Source: Marinomonas sp. THO17 (GTDB taxonomy: Bacteria; Pseudomonadota; Gammaproteobacteria; Pseudomonadales; Marinomonadaceae). Taken from it: 64,000 bases of DNA. Made by a program: the position numbers and the translations under genes. Every line of letters starts with the position of its first letter. The first letter of the stretch is position 1. Of the stretch, positions 1 to 12,000 are shown piece after piece. Location: the NCBI RefSeq assembly GCF_040436405.1, contig NZ_AP031575.1, positions 124,001-188,000 on the forward strand, in the 5' to 3' direction. The notes beneath the pieces were generated by a model. The model searched no databases. It was not told where the DNA came from and was given only the letters and a program-made list of their open reading frames with translations.

Positions 1-3000
1 CTTGCTGCCGATACGGCGTTCGATGCTGTAGTTAGCTCAAGTGATGCCGCTGGCAACAGAGTGGAATCTACTGGCTCGTCCACACACAGAGTCGATACCG
101 AAGCCACGGCGGGTACGGTGACTGTTAACAACATCACTCAAGACGATGTCATTAACGCGGCAGAATCTGAGCAAACGATTGCTGTTACTGGTACCGCAAC
201 AGGCGGCGATATTGCCGCTGGCGATACCGTCACTCTTGAAATCAACGGTGAAACTTACACCACCACGGTTGACGAAGACGGCACTTGGTCTGTTGATGTG
301 GCGGGATCGGATCTTGCTGCCGATACGGCCTTCGATGCTGTAGTTAGCTCAAGCGATGCCGCTGGCAACACAGTGGAATCCACGGGTTCATCTACTCATA
401 CGGTGGATACCGAAGCTACGGCGGGTACGGTTACCGTTAACAACATTACTCAAGACGATGTCATTAACGCGGCGGAATCTGAGCAAACGATTGCTGTTAC
501 TGGTACTGCCGCGGGCGGTGATATTGCCGCTGGTGATACGGTTACCTTGGTGATTAACGACACCGAATACAGCACTACGGTTGATGAAGATGGCACTTGG
601 ACGGTGGATGTATCGGGTGCTGACTTGGCTGCTGATACGGCCTTCGATGCCGTGGTGACATCTTCTGATACAGCTGGCAACACTGTCGAATCCACTGGCT
701 CATCTACTCACACGGTGGATACCGAAGCCACTGCTGGCAGAGTCACGGTTGGTGCGATCACTCAAGATGATGTCATTAATGCGGCTGAATCTGAGCAAAC
801 GATTGCTGTTACTGGTACCGCAACAGGTGGCGACATTGCTGCAGGTGATACCGTCACACTGGAAATCAATGGTGAAACTTACACCACAACCGTTTCAGAA
901 AATGGCACTTGGTCTGTCGATGTAGCAGGTGCGGACTTGGCGGCGGATACGGCCTTCGATGCGGTCGTCACATCTTCTGATGCAGCTGGCAACACTGTCG
1001 AATCCACTGGCTCATCTACTCACACGGTGGATACCGAAGCCACTGCTGGCACAGTCACAGTTGGTGCGATCACTCAAGATGACGTGATCAATGCGGCCGA
1101 GTCGGAACAAACGATTGCTGTTTCTGGTACTGCAGCGGGTGGTGATATCTCGGCTGGCGACACGGTTACCCTGGTGATTAATGACACAGAATACACCACT
1201 ACCGTCGACGAAGACGGCACTTGGTCTGTTGATGTGGCGGGATCGGATCTTGCAGAGGATACGGCCTTCGATGCGGTGGTTAGTTCAAGTGATGCAGCAG
1301 GCAACACAGTGGAATCCACTGGTTCATCTACTCACACGGTCGACACCGAAGCAACCGCTGGCACAGTAACGGTTGGTGCGATCACTCAAGATGATGTCAT
1401 TAATGCGGCTGAATCTGAGCAAACGATTGCTGTTACTGGTACCGCTTCAGGTGGTGACATCTCGGCTGGCGATACCGTTACTCTGGTGATTAACGATACG
1501 GAATACACCACCACTGTCTCAGAAAATGGCACTTGGTCTGTTGATGTGGCGGGATCGGATCTGGCAGCGGATACGGCCTTCGATGCTGTGGTTAGCTCAA
1601 GTGATGCCGCTGGTAATACTGTCGAATCGACTGGCTCATCTACTCATACGGTCGACTTGGCTGCGGAAGCGGGTACGGTTATTGTTAACAACATCACTCA
1701 AGATGATGTCATTAACGCTCAAGAAAGTGGCGAAACCATCCTTGTTTCTGGTACGGCAACAGGTGGCGACATCGCTGCAGGCGATACCGTCACACTTGAA
1801 ATCAATGGTCAAACTTACACAACTACTGTCTCAGAAAACGGTACTTGGTCTGTTGATGTGGCTGGTGCTGATCTTGCGGCGGATACAGCATTTGATGCCG
1901 TGGTTAGCTCAAGTGATGCAGCTGGCAATACAGTGGAATCCACAGGTTCATCTACTCATACCGTGGATACCGAAGCCACGGCGGGTACAGTGACGGTTGG
2001 TGCGATTACTCAAGATGACGTAATCAATGCGACCGAAGCTGGTCAAACAATTGCTGTTTCTGGTACTGCAGCGGGTGGTGATATCGCTGCAGGCGATACC
2101 GTCACTCTGGTGATTAACGACACCGAATACACCACCACGGTTGATGAAAACGGTACTTGGTCTGTCGATGTAGCGGGATCGGATCTGGCTGCGGATACGG
2201 CCTTCGATGCCGTGGTGAGTTCAAGTGATGAAGCGGGTAACACTGTTGAATCCACAGGCTCGTCCACTCATACGGTAGATACCGAAGCAACCGCTGGTAC
2301 AGTCACGGTTGGTGCGATCACTCAAGATGATGTCATTAACGCTCAAGAAAGTGGCGAGACTATTGCTGTATCTGGTACCGCAACAGGCGGCGATATTGCC
2401 GCTGGCGATACCGTCACTCTTGAAATCAATGGTGAAACTTACACCACCACGGTTGACGAAGATGGCACTTGGTCTGTTGATGTGGCGGGATCGGATCTTG
2501 CTGCCGATACGGCCTTCGATGCTGTAGTTAGCTCAAGTGATGCAGCGGGTAACACTGTTGAATCCACTGGCTCTTCGACTCACACGGTGGATACCGAGGC
2601 CACTGCTGGCACAGTGACTGTCGGTGCGATTACTCAAGATGACGTGATCAATGCGACCGAGGCTGGTCAAACTATCGCTGTCTCTGGCACCGCTTCAGGT
2701 GGCGACATCGCTGCAGGCGATACTGTTACACTGGAAATCAATGGTCAAACTTACACCACCACAGTCTCTGAAAATGGTACTTGGTCGGTGGACGTAGCTG
2801 GTGCTGACTTGGCGGCGGATACAGCGTTCGATGCCGTGGTTAGCTCAAGTGATGCAGCAGGCAACACAGTGGAGTCTACCGGTTCCTCAACACACACAGT
2901 CGACTTAGCCGCGGAAGCGGGTACTTTGACTGTCGATGCGATTACTCAAGATGATGTCATTAACGCTCGAGAAAGTGGTGAAACGATTGCTGTTACTGGT

Positions 3001-6000
3001 ACCGCAACAGGTGGCGATATTGCTGCAGGCGATACCGTCACACTGGAAATCAATGGTCAAACTTATACTACTCAAGTAGCCGAAGACGGTACTTGGTCTG
3101 TTGATGTGGCAGGTGCTGACCTTGCCGAAGACACGGCGTTTGATGCTGTAGTTAGCTCAAGTGATGCAGCTGGCAATACCGTCGAATCCACGGGTTCATC
3201 TACTCATACCGTGGATACTGAAGCAACCGCTGGCACAGTGACGGTTGGTGCGATTACTCAAGATGACGTGATCAATGCTCAAGAAAGCGGTGAGACTATT
3301 GCTGTTACGGGTTCAGCTTCAGGTGGTGACATCGCAACGGGCGACACGGTTACCTTGGTGATTAACGACACGGAATACACCACCACAGTTTCAGAAAACG
3401 GTACTTGGTCGGTTGATGTGGCAGGTTCAGATCTTGCGGCGGATACGGCCTTCGATGCCGTGGTTAGTTCAAGTGATGAAGCGGGTAACACTGTTGAATC
3501 CACTGGCTCTTCGACTCATACGGTGGATACCGAAGCCACTGCTGGCACGGTGACGGTTGGTGCAATCACTCAAGATGACGTGATCAATGCAGCCGAGTCA
3601 GAACAAACTATCGCTGTCTCTGGCACCGCAACAGGTGGCGACATCGCTGCAGGCGATACCGTCACACTGGAAATCAATGGTCAAACTTATACCACCACTG
3701 TCTCAGAAAACGGCACTTGGTCGGTGGACGTAGCTGGTGCTGACTTGGCGGCGGATACGGCCTTCGATGCCGTGGTTAGCTCAAGTGATGCAGCAGGCAA
3801 CACAGTGGAATCTACTGGCTCTTCGACTCATACGGTCGACACCGAAGCAACCGCTGGCACAGTGAGGGTTGGTGCGATCACTCAAGACGATGTCATTAAC
3901 GCGGCGGAATCGGAGCAAACGATTGCTGTTACTGGTACGGCAACAGGCGGCGACATCTCGGCTGGCGATACCGTCACACTGGAAATCAATGGTGAAACTT
4001 ATACTACTCAAGTAGCCGAAGACGGTACTTGGTCTGTCGATGTAGCAGGCGCTGATCTTGCTGCCGATACTGCCTTCGATGCCGTGGTTAGTTCAAGTGA
4101 TGCTGCTGGCAATATAGTGGAATCCACTGGTTCATCTACTCACACGGTCGACACCGAAGCAACCGCTGGCACAGTCACAGTTGGTGCGATCACTCAAGAC
4201 GATGTCATTAATGCTCAAGAAAGCGGCGAAACTATTGCTTTATCTGGTACCGCAACAGGCGGCGACATCTCGGCTGGCGATACCGTTACTCTGGTTATCA
4301 ACAACAATACTTACACCACCACGGTTTCAGAAAATGGCACTTGGACGGTGGATGTAGCGGGATCGGATTTGGCTGCCGATACGGCCTTCGATGCGGTCGT
4401 CGCATCTTCTGATGCCGCTGGCAACACTGTCGAATCTACGGGTTCTTCGATTCATACAGTGGATAGCGAAGCAACCGCTGGCACAGTCACAGTTGGTGCG
4501 ATTACTCAAGATGACGTGATCAATGCCCAAGAAAGTGGTGAGACTATCGCGGTGTCTGGTACGGCAACAGGCGGTGATATTGCTGCAGGGGATACCGTCA
4601 CACTGGAAATCAATGGTCAAACTTACACCACCACGGTTGACGAAGATGGTACTTGGTCTGTCGATGTAGCGGGATCGGATCTGGCTGCGGATACGGCCTT
4701 CGATGCTGTGGTTAGCTCAAGTGATGCAGCTGGCAACACAGTGGAATCCACTGGCTCTTCGACTCACACGGTCGACTTGGCTGCGGAAGCGGGTACGGTG
4801 ACTGTTAACAACATCACTCAAGATGATGTTATTAACGCGACTGAATCTGAGCAAACGATTGCTGTTTCTGGTACCGCAACAGGCGGCGACATCTCGGTTG
4901 GTGACACGGTTACCTTGGTGATTAACGAAACCGAATACAGCACTACGGTTGATGAAGATGGCACTTGGTCTGTTGACGTGGCAGGCGCTGATCTTGCTGC
5001 GGATACGGCATTTGATGCCGTGGTTAGCTCAAGTGATGCTGCTGGTAATACAGTGGATTCTACTGGCTCGTCCACGCACACAGTCGACACAGAAGCAACC
5101 GCTGGTACGGTAACCGTAGACAAAATCACGGAAGACGATGTGATCAATGCGACCGAAGCTGGTCAAACGATTGCTGTTACTGGTACCGCAACAGGCGGCG
5201 ACATTGCCGCGGGCGATACTGTCACTCTGGAAATCAATGGTCAAACGTACACCACAACTGTTGCCGAAGATGGTACTTGGACAGTGGATGTGGCGGGATC
5301 GGATCTGGCTGCGGATACGGCCTTCGATGCCGTGGTGACATCCTCTGATGCAGCAGGCAACACAGTGGAATCTACCGGTTCCTCAACACACATAGTCGAC
5401 TTAGCCGCGGAAGCGGGTACTGTGACTGTTAACAACATCACTCAAGACGATGTAGTTAACGCCCAAGAAAGCGGCGAAACCATCCTTGTTTCTGGTACAG
5501 CTTCAGGTGGCGACATCTCGGCTGGCGATACTGTTACACTTGAAATCAATGGTCAAACTTACACCACCAGGATTGACGAAGATGGCACTTGGTCTGTCGA
5601 TGTGGCAGGCGCTGACCTCGCAGCGGATACCGAGTTCGATGCCGTGGTTAGCTCAAGTGATGCAGCTGGCAATACAGTGGAATCCACAGGTTCATCTACT
5701 CATACCGTGGATACCGAAGCCACGGCGGGTACAGTGACGGTTGGTGCGATTACTCAAGATGACGTCATTAACGCTCAAGAAAGCGGCGAAACCATCCTTG
5801 TATCTGGTACAGCTTCAGGCGGCGACATCGCTGCAGGCGATACCGTTACACTGGAAATCAATGGTGAAACTTACACCACCACAGTTTCAGAAAATGGTAT
5901 TTGGTCTGTCGATGTAGCAGGTGCGGACTTGGCGGCGGATACGGCCTTCGATGCCGTGGTGACATCTTCTGATGCGGCGGGTAATACTATTGAATCCACG

Positions 6001-9000
6001 GGTTCATCTACTCATACGGTGGATAGCGAAGCAACCGCTGGCACAGTCACGGTTGGTGCGATTACTCAAGATGACGTGATCAATGCTCAAGAAAGTGGTG
6101 AGACTATCACGGTGTCTGGTACGGCAACCGGTGGCGATATCTCGGCTGGCGATACGGTTACCTTGGTGATTAACGACACCGAATACACCACCACCGTTTC
6201 AGAAAACGGCACTTGGTCTGTTGATGTGGCTGGTGCTGATCTGGCTGCTGATACTGACTTCGATGCCGTGGTTAGCTCAAGTGATGCAGCTGGCAACACA
6301 GTGGAATCCACTGGCTCTTCGACTCACACGGTGGACACCGAAGCAACCGTTGGCACAGTGACGGTTGGTGCAATTACTCAAGACGATGTTATTAACGCTC
6401 AAGAAAGTGGCGAAACCATCCTTGTTTCTGGTATGGCAACAGGTGGCGACATCTCGGTTGGTGACACTGTTACCTTGGTGATTAACGACACCGAATACAC
6501 CACCACAGTTTCAGAAAACGGCACTTGGTCTGTCGATGTATCGGGTGCTGACTTGGCTGCCGATACGGCCTTCGATGCGGTGGTGAGTTCAAGTGATGCT
6601 GCTGACAATACAGTGGAATCCACTGGCTCGTCCACGCACACAGTCGACTTGGCTGCAGAAGCGGGTACGGTGACTGTTAATAACATCACTCAAGACGATG
6701 TCATTAACGCTTCGGAATCTGAGCAAACGATTGCTGTTACTGGTACCGCAACAGGCGGCGACATCTCGGCTGGCGATACCGTCACACTGGAAATCAACGG
6801 TCAAACTTATACTACCACCGTTTCAGAAAACGGTACTTGGACAGTTGATGTATCGGGTGCTGATCTTGCGGCGGATACTGAGTTCGATGCGGTAGTAAGT
6901 TCAAGTGATGCGGCTGGCAACGCAGTGGAATCTACCGGTTCCTCAACACACACAGTCGACTTGGCTGCAGAAGCGGGTACGGTGACTGTTAACAACATCA
7001 CTCAAGATGACGTCATTAATGCCCAAGAAAGTGGTGATACCATCCTTGTTTCTGGTACGGCAACAGGTGGCGACATTGCTGCAGGTGATACCGTTACGCT
7101 AGTAATCAACAACACCGAATACACCACCACAGTTTTAGAAAATGGTACTTGGTCTGTCGATGTGGCAGGCGCTGACTTGGCTGCGGATACGGCGTTCGAT
7201 GCTGTGGTTAGCTCAAGTGATGCAGCAGGCAATACAGTGGAATCTACAGGCTCATCTACTCATACGGTCGATACTGAAGCCACTGCTGGCACGGTTACCG
7301 TTAACGACATCACAGAAGACGATGTCATTAACGCTCAAGAAAGCGGCGAAACCATCCTTGTTTCTGGTACCGCTTCAGGTGGTGACATATCGGCTGGCGA
7401 TACTGTCTCACTGGAAATTAATGGTCAAACTTACACCACCACCGTCTCAGAAAACGGTACTTGGTCTGTTGATGTGGCAGGCGCTGACTTGGCGGCTGAT
7501 ACGGCGTTCGATGCTGTTGTTACATCTTCTGATGCGGCGGGCAATACTGTCGAATCCACTGGCTCTTCGACTCATACAGTCGACTTAGCCGCGGAAGCGG
7601 GCACTGTCACGGTTGGTTCGATTACTCAAGATGACGTGATCAATGCGACCGAAGCTGGGCAAACGATTGCTGTTACTGGTACGGCAACAAGCGGCGACAT
7701 CGCTGCAGGCGATACCGTTACCCTGGTGATTAATAATAACACCTACACTACCCAAGTAGCCGAAGACGGTACTTGGTCTGTCGATGTGGCAGGTGCTGAT
7801 CTGGCTGCAGATGCCATTTTTGATGCAGTTGTAACTTCGTCTGATGCCGCAGGCAATAGTGTAGAAAGTAAAGCAACGTCGACCCATACAGTCGATTTGA
7901 CAGCTAATGCCAGTATTGATGTTGATGTTATCACTGGTGATAAGCTCATTAGTGCGGCAGAAGCTGAAGAAGGGAATTATGTTTCTATTACTGGTTGGGT
8001 TGGTGGTGATGCTCGACCAGGCGACACGGTTACGATTGAACTTGAAGGGAATGCTATAGGGACTGCGCAAGTCAGTGCAGAGCAGGATTCAAGTGGTAGA
8101 TACTTGTACAGTGTTGATGTGTTGGGCTCGGATTTAGCGAATGCCACGGATAACCCATCCATCACGGCAAAAGTCACTGGTACTGATGATGCTGGCAATG
8201 ATTTTGTTGCTACCAGTACTGAGATTTATAAGGTTGATCTAGTCGCAGATATTGATGCTTTTGTTAAAGATGAAAGTGGCGATATGGTCATTAATCTTGA
8301 TGAACAAGGCAATATGACCGTTGGTGGTTGGATTGAATTAGGCGGTGACGTTCAATCTATTACCATTACCGATGAACAAGGAAACAGCATTAGGATAACG
8401 GAAGGCATAGATATTGAGGATGATAGTGGTTATGGCTATTTTGAAATTGGAGCGGATGTCTCTAGTTTACTTGATGGTGAATTAAGCGTTGTCGTAAATG
8501 CTTCGGATGCCGCTGGTAATACTGTTCAGTCTGAAGTGATGAGCATAGAGAAAGATACTTCAGCTGAATCCGGTGAGGTAACCGTTAATGCAATTACGTC
8601 AGATGACATTATCAACATAACAGAGAGTGAGCAGACGGTAACTGTGTCTGGTAGCGCTTCTGGTGGTGATATTTCAGCTGGTGATGTTGTCACCATGACC
8701 ATTAATGGCACTGAATACTCAACCCGTGTTCAAGCGGATGGTACTTGGTCAGTTGCGGTAGCAGGCTCCGATCTCGCTGCAGATACCGAATTTGATGTTG
8801 TGGTTTCTTCTACTGACAGTGCAGGAAATGAAGTTGAGTCTACAGTAAGTTCGACACACACAACGGATTTAAGCATTGCTACACCGTCCATTAGCTTCGA
8901 AAGCACGGGTGACGACTCTTTATATAATGCCGATGAGGTGGGTGAAGACGGCACTGTGACAGCGACAATTGCTGTAACTGGTTCTGAAGTGGGCGACAAA

Positions 9001-12000
9001 GTTACCTATCAGATAAACAACAATACGGCTGTTACCATCACTTTGACGGCCGCCCTTATTGAAAGTGGTATTGCGGTTGAAGTGGCGCCAGAAGATAGCA
9101 TAACTGTGAGTCTTTCTGATGACGCGGGTAACCGTTCCGTTGAAGTCAGCGGAACTGCACCAGCAGCGGATCTAGAAGCAGAAGCGGGAAGCGTTACTGT
9201 CAATGCAATTACCTCTGATGATCAGATTGATGGTACGGAATTATATGACACTGTGACCGTTTCTGGTCAGGCTTCAGGTGGGGACATTACTGTGGGTGAC
9301 CAAGTTAAGATGGTCATCAATGGTACGGAATACACGACGACCGTTAATGACGACGGCTCTTGGTCGGTAAATGTCGCTGCCAGCGAATTGGCCGAAGATA
9401 CAGAGTTTGATGTTGTGGTTACTTCCAGTGATGCAGCGGGTAATACAGTAGAAAGCCGAGGTACGTCAACTCATACCGTAGATCTGTCGACAGAAGTCAC
9501 TTTATCGGCTGGTGAAGGTCAACAAGTTGTGCTGACAGGTTTGCCCGAAGGTTTTGTTTTCCCAGACGGTGTGACGCAAGTAACGACGGACTTTGGTGCC
9601 ACTATTAGTCTGGTTGATGGAGAATATCTATACCAAGCGCCAGTTCGAGATCACAGTGACTCGCAAGGAGATCAAGACTCAGTCACAGTCACCTTGGACG
9701 ATGGTCGTAGTTTTATTGTCAACATTGATGTAGAAGATTCCGTGCCAGTAGCCGTAGATGATCAAACGGATATCACAGTTCGACGCGAAACATTTGAAGT
9801 GTCCGGTGTTGAAGCGAATTGGGTTAGTCGCAGTGGCGGGACAAATGTTTGGACATTTGATGGCAATGATAATGATGACGGAGACGATCAAATTCGCTGG
9901 GGTCATTCGGCAAACTATAACGGAGCACAATCTGGCTACGGTTTTGTTGATAATGACGCGGAATTAGATGGCCATTTTGAACTTAACGAAGACATAGTGC
10001 TAGGGACTTTTACTCATTATAACTACCCAATTTTTGACGGTGGTGCCATTAATGCGGCTTCAATGACGGTTGATTTCGCATTGACCGATGACTTAGGAAC
10101 CACTGAGTCGGTTCAATTGACGGTCAACTTCAGTCATAACGAAACACTGAATGTAAATGGTGATGAAGAAGCCTCTCGTGACATAGTTACCGTGGAAAAT
10201 ACCTTTGTTACTTTTGAATGGGAAGGCGATATTTACACTCTACAAGTGGTTGGTTTTCGTGAAGTAGGCAACCCAGATGGAGAGATCATTACCTCTATCC
10301 ATACCTATGAAAATGCTTCCACAAGCTATGAACTTGTTGTTCGAGTGGTTGAAGGAGAAGGTTACAGCTTACCTGAAACAACGGGTAACGTGTTTGATGA
10401 CAATGGTCTTGGTGCAGATGAGTTAAGCCAAGATGGTAGTATCAGCGTGACGAATGTGGCTGCCGGCAATACGGTCGATGTAGATGATTTCGCAGCGGGA
10501 CAAAGTGTTGAAGGTGAGTACGGTCGTTTAACCTTAAATGCGGATGGCAGCTATGAATATCTTGTGACAGCAAGTGTTTCAAACATTCCTAGTGGTGCAA
10601 CTGAAACCTTTACCTACATGATTCAAGACCAAGATGGTAGTACAGCAAGTGCCACATTGTCGATCAATGTAGGCTTGAATAATACGCCAGAAGCTTTTGA
10701 TGATACTTTTGTGTCTATAACAAATGGCCTTAAAGGTGAGTACTTTGGCTTCAATGAACAGATTGATAATTTAACCGACTTCAAAAACTTGATCTCTAAT
10801 AGCAGTGCTGATGCCGAATTTGTCGCCTCGAATATTGCTTACCAGTATGGTACAGGTAATGTTTCGAGTGGTTCTAATCTACAGAATTTCTTAGGTAGCG
10901 ATGCGGCAAGTTTGAGTAATGATCCAGCAACCACGAGCGATGGTGGTATGCGCTTGTCAGGTTATGTTTATCTAGAGGCGGGCAGCTATAACTTTAAGGT
11001 GTATGCAGACGATGGCTATCAAATCACCCTTGATGGTAATGTGGTGGCGTCCGCCAGTAACAATCAAATAGCCTCAGAAGATACATTTGCTAGTTTTACA
11101 ATCGCAGAAGACGGCTATTACGCCATAGAAATGTTGTGGTGGGATCAAGGTGGAGATCATGTTTTTCAGCCAGAGATTAGCGATGATGGTGGCGTAACTT
11201 ACTCCGCTCTTGATTCATCAAGCTTAACGGCAAGCCTTTCTAGTACTGGTGGTGCGATAACAATGGATCCATCTGAACTCTTATCTAATGATACGGATTT
11301 AGATGGAGACACCTTAAATATTACAAGTGTTTCGAATGCACAGCATGGCTATGTTTATATGGATGCCACTGGAAAGATAATTTTTATTCCAGAAGTGGAT
11401 TACAGTGGTAATGCATCATTTGATTACCGCATTTCCGATGGTAAAGGTGGTGAGTCGACAGCGTCTGTAAACTTATCAGTGCAAAATACTGCAGCAAGTA
11501 TCACAGTGGATATAACCGAAGTCGCTGCTCAAGAAAGCCAATTTAACGCTAAATCTGATGTTATTACCAATGCAACTCATATTGAGTCTAAGGATTATGA
11601 TAATTGGGTTAGATTTGATAACAGCGATCATCAAATCGACATTGGCGATGATATTGAAGCCAGTCTGCAAACAGGCTCGGGTGATGACAGTATCTATGTC
11701 AAAGACGATCTAAAAGGTAATGGCTACCTTTCAACGGGGAGCGGAGACGACAAAGTCTTTATTGGAGATAAAGTCGATGCAACTATGGAGACAGGGGCAG
11801 GAGATGACTCTGTCACTGTAGGTGGAAGCTTAACACGTGATGGTTATATCAATTTAGGCAGTGGTAATGACACTTTATCTATCAATGGGAATCTTCTTGC
11901 TTCAGTACACACTGGCTCTAACGATGATTATGTTGTGATTAAAGGACTTATCAGTCAAGGATACAATCAGGGCTACATTAGTGGGGGAGCCGGAACGGAC

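Noticed and set aside
450..8198. Dozens of open frames antisense or out of frame within the adhesin repeats
   Set aside because: They recur with the 312-bp unit and are by-products of its codon pattern; none has its own ribosome site or conserved ending.
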